Shown here piece after piece: positions 8,048 to 11,815 of a stretch of DNA of 11,815 nucleotides. The stretch is from Bacillota bacterium (GTDB lineage: Bacteria > Bacillota > Clostridia > Acetivibrionales > DSM-1351). The first letter of the stretch is position 1. Every line of letters starts with the position of its first letter. The position numbers and the translations under genes were made by a program. A model generated the notes under the pieces. The model did no database searches. It had not been told where the DNA came from and saw only the letters and a list, made by a program, of their open reading frames with translations. The stretch covers positions 1 through 11,815 of the forward strand of contig JAEYWA010000107.1 in the NCBI GenBank assembly GCA_023431385.1. The letters are read 5' to 3'.

Positions 8048-8082
8048 ACTCTTCACTTAATCTATTCACTTTAACTCTTCAC
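8048..8082 (-). repeat. Short direct repeats across the dxr stop codon
   Basis: The 9-mer ACTCTTCAC (plus strand) occurs at 8048-8056 and 8074-8082, 26 bp apart, with a related ATTCACT between them at 8064-8070. The right copy encodes the end of Dxr. With AGTGAA at about 8031-8036 these could form several alternative 6-bp stems. The pattern is small and may reflect slippage duplication; no U tract marks a terminator. Confidence 0.35.
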
Positions 8083-9219
8083 AGCCATCTCAGCTTGTTT
8101 CCTTGCCCAACCATCTACTTCTATTATATCATCCAGGCCTGGACTAATATTCACTTTATGTGCCAGCATCACACTTTCAATTAATTCAGGCATTGCAGTA
8201 AAAGCAATTCTATTTGCAAGAAAAGCCGAAACGGCTATCTCATTGGCAGCATTCATTACCGCAGGCATGGTTCCTCCGATATTAAGTGCATCATATGCCA
8301 ACTGCAGACACCTAAAGGTTTTGGTGTCAGGCTCTTCAAAGGTAAGCTGAGAACATTTCAGTAGATCAAGCTTTGAAAAATTATTTTCACATCGGTTTGG
8401 GTAAGTGAGAGCTAGCTGAATAGGTATTCTCATATCAGGAGATCCCAACTGCGCCATAACAGACCCATCCACATATTCGACCATTGAATGGATTATACTC
8501 TGAGGATGTACAAGAACCTGAATTTGGTTCAGTTCCCGTCCGAACAGCCATCTTGCTTCTATTACCTCCAACCCCTTGTTCATGAGCGTAGCAGAATCAA
8601 TGGTTATTTTGTTGCCCATGTTCCAGTTTGGATGTTTTAGGGCCTGAGCAGGGGTGATATGCTTAAGCTCGTCAAGTGTTCTTCCTCTGAAGGGACCACC
8701 TGACGCAGTAATTATTATTTTCTCAATCTGTTTATCATTATTCCCCAAAAGGCATTGGTATATGGCAGAATGCTCACTATCCACAGGAAATATGTTGACC
8801 CCTTGCTTATGAGCCTCCTCCATAACCAGTTGTCCGGCCGTTACAAGTGTTTCCTTGTTTGCCAGTGCGATATTCTTCTTATTTTTTATAGCATGTATTG
8901 TGGGAATAAGGCCGGCAGTACCAACTACAGAAGTTACAACAGTATCTGCCTCAGTCTGTTCAACTACACTAAGCATTCCTTCAAGTCCGTATAAAACTTG
9001 AATTTTCATGCCTGATAGTCTGCTTTCAAGCTCTGTGGCAAGCTCTCTGGTTCCAACCGATACCAGCTGGGGTTTGAATTCCATCACCTGTTTTTCAAGC
9101 AAATCTATATTTGAATTTGCAGCCATTGCTGCAACCCTTATTCCAAGATTTCTTGCCACATCCAGCGTCTGAACACCAATAGACCCGGTTGATCCTAATA
9201 TTGAAATAACTTTAGCCAT
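8071..9219 (-). CDS. dxr: 1-deoxy-D-xylulose 5-phosphate reductoisomerase
   Basis: Dxr (IspC) rearranges and reduces 1-deoxy-D-xylulose 5-phosphate to 2-C-methyl-D-erythritol 4-phosphate with NADPH and a divalent metal. It is the first committed step of the MEP pathway and the target of fosmidomycin. The protein has 382 aa, close to the family norm. Visible motifs are the NADPH loop GSTGSIG (9-15), ALANKETLV (118-126), the metal ligands D147 and E149 in PVDSEHSAI, the substrate motif SGGPFRGR (173-180), HPNWNMGNKITIDSATLMNK (196-215) with E218 as third metal ligand, and GSPDMRIPI (259-267). The start ATG at 9219 has GGAGG 4 nt upstream. It follows cdsA after 62 bp and precedes rseP by 108 bp. 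Nothing is missing or broken. Confidence 0.98.
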   Translation of the reverse strand: MAKVISILGSTGSIGVQTLDVARNLGIRVAAMAANSNIDLLEKQVMEFKPQLVSVGTRELATELESRLSGMKIQVLYGLEGMLSVVEQTEADTVVTSVVGTAGLIPTIHAIKNKKNIALANKETLVTAGQLVMEEAHKQGVNIFPVDSEHSAIYQCLLGNNDKQIEKIIITASGGPFRGRTLDELKHITPAQALKHPNWNMGNKITIDSATLMNKGLEVIEARWLFGRELNQIQVLVHPQSIIHSMVEYVDGSVMAQLGSPDMRIPIQLALTYPNRCENNFSKLDLLKCSQLTFEEPDTKTFRCLQLAYDALNIGGTMPAVMNAANEIAVSAFLANRIAFTAMPELIESVMLAHKVNISPGLDDIIEVDGWARKQAEMAVKS

Positions 9220-9248
9220 TTTTCCTCCGGAATTAAGTCTAATAATAC

Positions 9249-9282
9249 ATAGGTTTCAATTTAATTTGAGAACCGTACCTAT
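9249..9282 (-). repeat. Weak hairpin in the cdsA-dxr spacer
   Basis: ATAGGT (9249-9254) and ACCTAT (9277-9282) are complementary. An alternative stem inside pairs GGTT-TCAA (9252-9259) with TTGA-G-AACC (9266-9274), with one bulged base. It starts at the cdsA stop codon. No U tract follows, so it is unlikely to be a terminator; it may protect or process the mRNA. Confidence 0.3.
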
Positions 9283-10115
9283 TATAAATACAGAGACAAA
9301 AAATAATATACTACGGGAGCCACAAACAATATACTGTCGAATCTGTCTAGCACTCCACCGTGACCGGGCATTATACTGCCAAAGTCCTTTACATTTACAT
9401 ACCTTTTAATTCCCGATGCAGACCAGTCACCGATCTGTGAAATTATACCGCAAAACAGTCCTAAAAGAGCCAATAATGCAAATAGAGCACCTGATGCTTT
9501 TATACCACAATATACAGGCGCAATGAAGCCAAAAGCAATCATCAGCCCCATACATCCGAGGATTCCTCCCACCGCCCCTGCGACCGTCTTTTTAGGGCTT
9601 ATTTCTGGGATAATCTTTCTTTTTCCAAATAGTCTTCCAAAGGTATAGGCCATGGTATCTGTCCCCCAGGCTCCGATGAAAATGAGCCATATTAGAACCA
9701 TTCCAAGTTCCATGTTTCTAATCAATATCAAAAAGCTCATAAGGAAAGGTACATAGGCTATACCAAAAGCAGTAACACAGGCATCAACAATATTATACTT
9801 TTTATGCCCAAATACAATAAAACCCATACTCAGAAATATAATAATGCAGACAGAAATACCTGTTAAAACACCTAAGTCCAGTTTGTACCAGCCTGTTTGC
9901 TCAAGACCCAACAGTAAAAGCGGAATTATCGATAAATATCCAACAGGCTTAATTGGCTGAATGTTTTTTATTTTCGCTGCAGAATTGTAAAACTCATATA
10001 ATCCGATGGCTGCAATTAAGCTGACTGCCACGCCCAATACTATAGACCCCATATACAAAACAGCTATAAGTAAAACCAGTCCAATCAATGCACTGAGAAC
10101 TCTTGTTTTTAACAT
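9282..10115 (-). CDS. cdsA: Phosphatidate cytidylyltransferase (CDP-diacylglycerol synthase)
   Basis: CdsA joins CTP and phosphatidic acid to give CDP-diacylglycerol, the precursor of phosphatidylglycerol, cardiolipin and other phospholipids, at the cytoplasmic membrane. The 277-aa protein is highly hydrophobic, with about eight membrane segments. Conserved WGTDTMAYTFGRLFGKRK (150-167) and SPKKTVAGAVGG (173-184) are present. The family signature runs from S234 to D260 and is complete, with K237, R238, K243, D244, H252, D257, R258 and D260. The frame could be opened from a TTG at 10133, but GGAGG sits 4 nt before ATG at 10115 and inside the longer frame, so I use the ATG. The gene follows uppS after 80 bp in the same direction; this uppS-cdsA pair is very common in bacteria. 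Confidence 0.97.
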   Translation of the reverse strand: MLKTRVLSALIGLVLLIAVLYMGSIVLGVAVSLIAAIGLYEFYNSAAKIKNIQPIKPVGYLSIIPLLLLGLEQTGWYKLDLGVLTGISVCIIIFLSMGFIVFGHKKYNIVDACVTAFGIAYVPFLMSFLILIRNMELGMVLIWLIFIGAWGTDTMAYTFGRLFGKRKIIPEISPKKTVAGAVGGILGCMGLMIAFGFIAPVYCGIKASGALFALLALLGLFCGIISQIGDWSASGIKRYVNVKDFGSIMPGHGGVLDRFDSILFVAPVVYYFLSLYL

Positions 10116-10119
10116 TATT

Positions 10120-10124
10120 CCTCC
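10120..10124 (-). promoter_or_regulatory. Ribosome binding site that sets the cdsA start
   Basis: GGAGG on the minus strand lies 4 nt before ATG at 10115. In the longer TTG-initiated frame it would encode part of Tyr-Gly-Gly, which argues that the TTG is not the start. Confidence 0.8.
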
Positions 10125-10195
10125 ATATTTCAAACAGCACCTGGTTAATTCAGCAGGGCCATTTGGTATAATTAGTTATTTAGAAATAAACTTAA

Positions 10196-10963
10196 TTACT
10201 GGTCCACTCCACCAAATCGTCTGTTTCTATGCTCATAAGCCTTTAACGCTTGCGCGATATGACTTCCATTAACATCAGGCCATAATTCATCTGTGAACCA
10301 AAATTCTGTATAAGCACACTGCCAAAGGAGATAATTGCTTATCCTCTGTTCTCCGCTGGTTCTGATAAGCAGGTCAGGTTCAGGTATCCCCACAGTGTAC
10401 AGACAACTCTCAAACTGTTTTTCATCTATATCCTCAACTTTCAGCCTGCCTGACTTAACCTTGCTGGCAATTTCTCTAACTGCGTGTAACAGCTCAAGCT
10501 TTCCGCCATAGTTAAGACAAATAATTAAATTAAGACCATTATTTACATTTGTCAGTTTTTCAACTCTTGAAATTTCCTTCTGGAGCTCTTCTGGAAGACC
10601 TTTAACATCACCTATTACCCTTATCCTGACATTGCTGCCGTCAAGCTCCTTTTCAGCGTTTCTCAAAAACTCCACAAGCAGATTCAACAGTGCATCAACT
10701 TCACTCTTGGGGCGCTTCCAGTTTTCAGTTGAAAAAGCGAAAACCGTCAGATACTTCACACCTATTTCTGAGCAATATATAACAACCTTCTTTAGCGCCA
10801 TAGAGCCTTCCCTGTGGCCTACACTTCTAGGCAAACCTCTTTTCTTTGCCCATCTGCCGTTTCCGTCAGGAATAATTGCTATGTGCTTCGGAATTGATGT
10901 GAAATCCCTTTTGATTTCTTTTGGTCTGTTGAACAATTGTGCAACTCTTTTCCAAAGACTCAT
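10196..10963 (-). CDS. uppS: Undecaprenyl diphosphate synthase (cis-prenyltransferase)
   Basis: UppS adds isopentenyl units in cis to farnesyl diphosphate to make C55 undecaprenyl diphosphate, the lipid carrier for peptidoglycan and other wall polymers. The 255-aa protein is of normal length. Motif I is HIAIIPDGNGRWAKKRG (27-43), with catalytic D33 and N36; H50 follows in GHREG. FSTENWKRP (77-85), NYGG (151-154), and the C-terminal RTSGEQRISNYLLWQ (201-215) with R201, R207 and S209 are all present, followed by E220. NYGG is followed by Lys where Arg is more usual, a minor change. I chose ATG at 10963 because GGAGG lies 5 nt upstream; a GTG at 11008 would add 15 unlikely residues upstream of that site. 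Isopentenyl diphosphate for this enzyme comes from the pathway that includes the nearby dxr and ispG. Confidence 0.98.
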   Translation of the reverse strand: MSLWKRVAQLFNRPKEIKRDFTSIPKHIAIIPDGNGRWAKKRGLPRSVGHREGSMALKKVVIYCSEIGVKYLTVFAFSTENWKRPKSEVDALLNLLVEFLRNAEKELDGSNVRIRVIGDVKGLPEELQKEISRVEKLTNVNNGLNLIICLNYGGKLELLHAVREIASKVKSGRLKVEDIDEKQFESCLYTVGIPEPDLLIRTSGEQRISNYLLWQCAYTEFWFTDELWPDVNGSHIAQALKAYEHRNRRFGGVDQ

Positions 10964-10968
10964 ACTGA

Positions 10969-10973
10969 CCTCC
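10969..10973 (-). promoter_or_regulatory. Ribosome binding site that sets the uppS start
   Basis: GGAGG on the minus strand lies 5 nt before ATG at 10963 and is inside the longer GTG-initiated frame, so the shorter UppS is favoured. Confidence 0.8.
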
Positions 10974-11008
10974 AGCTGCGAGCAAAAATACAATGCTAGT
11001 GCACGCAA

Positions 11009-11037
11009 ACTATATTAAACAATTAATCAAAAATAAA
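11009..11037 (-). promoter_or_regulatory. Possible promoter for the uppS-cdsA-dxr-rseP-ispG run
   Basis: The minus strand shows TTTATT (11037-11032) and TATAGT (11014-11009) with a 17-nt spacer. The -10 matches five of six bases, but the -35 only three of six. It would start transcription near 11002, about 40 nt before the uppS ATG and downstream of the hairpin at 11082-11102. The position makes sense, but the -35 is weak and the region is AT-rich. Confidence 0.3.
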
Positions 11038-11081
11038 GCTTATATAAACAGGAATGCTTTAAATATTCTCACCTTGAAAAT

Positions 11082-11102
11082 AACCCCTCATTTAGAGGGG
11101 TT
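11082..11102 (-). terminator. Rho-independent-like terminator or attenuator after frr and the small gene
   Basis: AACCCCTC and GAGGGGTT form a perfect 8-bp stem, with five G:C pairs, around a 5-nt loop (11090-11094). On the minus strand the stem is followed by ATTTTC, so the U tract is short. The stem contains the stop codon of the 63-aa gene and its last codons. It should end or reduce transcription from frr before uppS. The short U tract suggests partial read-through. Confidence 0.6.
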
Positions 11103-11283
11103 TGCATACTAAAATGTTTAGTTTATTTCCAGTCGTATTGACACGAAGTACCCTGAATGAATAATCATACTCCGTAATTTCCATTTTTGGGGGTGCCGTT
11201 ATTGAAATTTTTTCAATTTCAAAGCCGTCTTTCTCGGCAAGCTCCAAAGCATCTCCCAGTGTATAACCTATTAAATAGCTCAT
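11092..11283 (-). CDS. Small protein of unknown function, PASTA-like, coupled to frr
   Basis: This 63-aa frame starts with ATG overlapping the frr stop codon (ATGA, 4-nt overlap), a typical sign of translational coupling. A weak GGAA lies just before the ATG inside frr. I do not recognise a named family. The N-terminal part (YLIGYTLGDALELAEKDGF, residues 3-21) resembles the start of a PASTA domain: a short strand, GxTL, then an Ala/Leu-rich helix ending in a Gly turn. The C-terminal part (RVLRVNTTGNKLNILVCKP, 44-62) resembles the closing strands. There is no signal peptide or membrane segment, so it would be a lone cytosolic domain, unlike the extracellular PASTA repeats of Ser/Thr kinases and penicillin-binding proteins. 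Coupling to frr suggests a real gene; a role in translation or wall synthesis is only guesswork. The terminator stem overlaps its last codons. Confidence 0.72.
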   Translation of the reverse strand: MSYLIGYTLGDALELAEKDGFEIEKISITAPPKMEITEYDYSFRVLRVNTTGNKLNILVCKPL

Positions 11284-11815
11284 ACTTCCATTATTTCCTT
11301 GTCCTTGGCCTCAACTATATGGTCAATTTCAGCAATGAACTTATCTGTTATATTTTGAATATCTTTTTCAGCATCCTTAAGATCATCCTCTGTAATTTCA
11401 CTGCTCTTTTTCTTTGCCTTCATGTTTTCAATAGAGTCTCTTCTTATTGATCTGATTGCTACCTTGGCTTCTTCGCCTTCCTTTTTAACCGATTTGGTTA
11501 AATCCTTACGTCTTTCCTCTGTAAGTGCAGGGAAAACAAGACGAATAACTTTACCGTCATTATTAGGGTTTATACCTATATCTGATTTTTGAATTTCTTT
11601 TTCTATATCTTTAAGGAGCTTTGATTCCCATGGCTGTATCAAAATTACTCGTGCTTCAGGTACTGATACAGTTGCAACCTGTTGAATCGGTGTAGGTGCG
11701 CCGTAATAGTCAATCGTAATCTTGTCAAGAATTTGAGGATTTGCTCTTCCTGCTCTGATACCTGCAAGATTGTCCTTCAAAACATGTATGGTTTTCTTCA
11801 TCTTTTCTTCAATAG
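11280..11815 (-). CDS. frr: Ribosome recycling factor, 5' end cut by the window edge
   Basis: RRF works with EF-G to split the post-termination ribosome so that it can be reused. The visible part has 177 full codons and starts in frame at the edge with I-E-E-K before MKKTI. The Met at 11801 is internal: Bacillus RRF has about 12 more residues before the matching position, with a similar EKMEKAI stretch. So the true start lies just outside the window. Family features are RAGRANPQILDKI, YYGAPTPIQQVA and VPEAR, then PALTEERRKDL, the basic IRSIRRDS segment, the acidic helix EITEDDLKDAEKDI, and the C-terminus KEIMEV, shared with Bacillus RRF. In many Firmicutes pyrH lies directly upstream of frr, which is what I would expect past the edge. 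The stop codon overlaps the start of the 63-aa gene. Confidence 0.97.
   Translation of the reverse strand, partial: IEEKMKKTIHVLKDNLAGIRAGRANPQILDKITIDYYGAPTPIQQVATVSVPEARVILIQPWESKLLKDIEKEIQKSDIGINPNNDGKVIRLVFPALTEERRKDLTKSVKKEGEEAKVAIRSIRRDSIENMKAKKKSSEITEDDLKDAEKDIQNITDKFIAEIDHIVEAKDKEIMEV

Noticed and set aside
10116..10195. Promoter or terminator in the uppS-cdsA spacer
   Set aside because: There is an imperfect CCTG/CAGG symmetry and AT-rich DNA, but no paired -35 and -10 boxes at the right distance and no stem with a U tract.
10632..11018. 128-aa plus-strand open frame over uppS
   Set aside because: It covers the antisense of conserved UppS motifs I and II. The composition follows the real gene and there is no supporting start signal.
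1..11815. CRISPR array, tRNA or rRNA, transposon, prophage or defence genes
   Set aside because: No regular spaced repeats, cloverleaf-like sequence, transposase or integrase motifs or terminal repeats were seen. Every long gene is a recognised housekeeping gene in one direction.

Overview
The window looks like a core chromosomal segment of a low-G+C Gram-positive bacterium of the class Clostridia. The evidence is a PolC-type replicative polymerase, AT-rich intergenic DNA, strong GGAGG ribosome binding sites, and the gene order frr - small ORF - uppS - cdsA - dxr - rseP - ispG - (rlmA) - polC, then probably rimP. The proteins remind me of Ruminiclostridium-type clostridia, but that genus guess is inference and was not tested by any search.

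Every gene is on the minus strand, so the biological reading order runs from right to left. Ribosome recycling factor (frr) is cut by the right edge. A 63-aa protein of unknown function overlaps its stop codon by 4 nt, and a GC-rich hairpin with a short U tract covers that small gene's stop. Next come undecaprenyl diphosphate synthase (uppS) and CDP-diacylglycerol synthase (cdsA), for the cell-wall lipid carrier and phospholipids. Then DXP reductoisomerase (dxr), the site-2 intramembrane protease RseP/RasP, and HMBPP synthase (ispG). A RlmA-type 23S rRNA guanine methyltransferase sits between ispG and polC. After polC, a near-consensus promoter and the first half of a hairpin lead out of the left edge, probably into rimP-nusA.

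The genes form one functional theme. Dxr and IspG are two steps of the MEP pathway that makes isopentenyl and dimethylallyl diphosphate. UppS uses isopentenyl diphosphate to build the C55 carrier. CdsA supplies the phospholipid precursor. RseP acts in the same membrane on regulatory membrane proteins. Frr, RlmA and the expected rimP serve translation; PolC copies the chromosome.

I corrected four start sites (rlmA, rseP, cdsA, uppS) because the longest reading frames begin inside or upstream of clear Shine-Dalgarno sequences. I see no mobile element, CRISPR array, tRNA, rRNA or defence system, and no gap above 300 bases. The items worth a second look are small: the coupled 63-aa protein, the repeat and inverted-repeat structure at the ispG 3' end, the rlmA insertion, and the promoter with a truncated leader hairpin at the left edge. 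I did not find a convincing new biological system.
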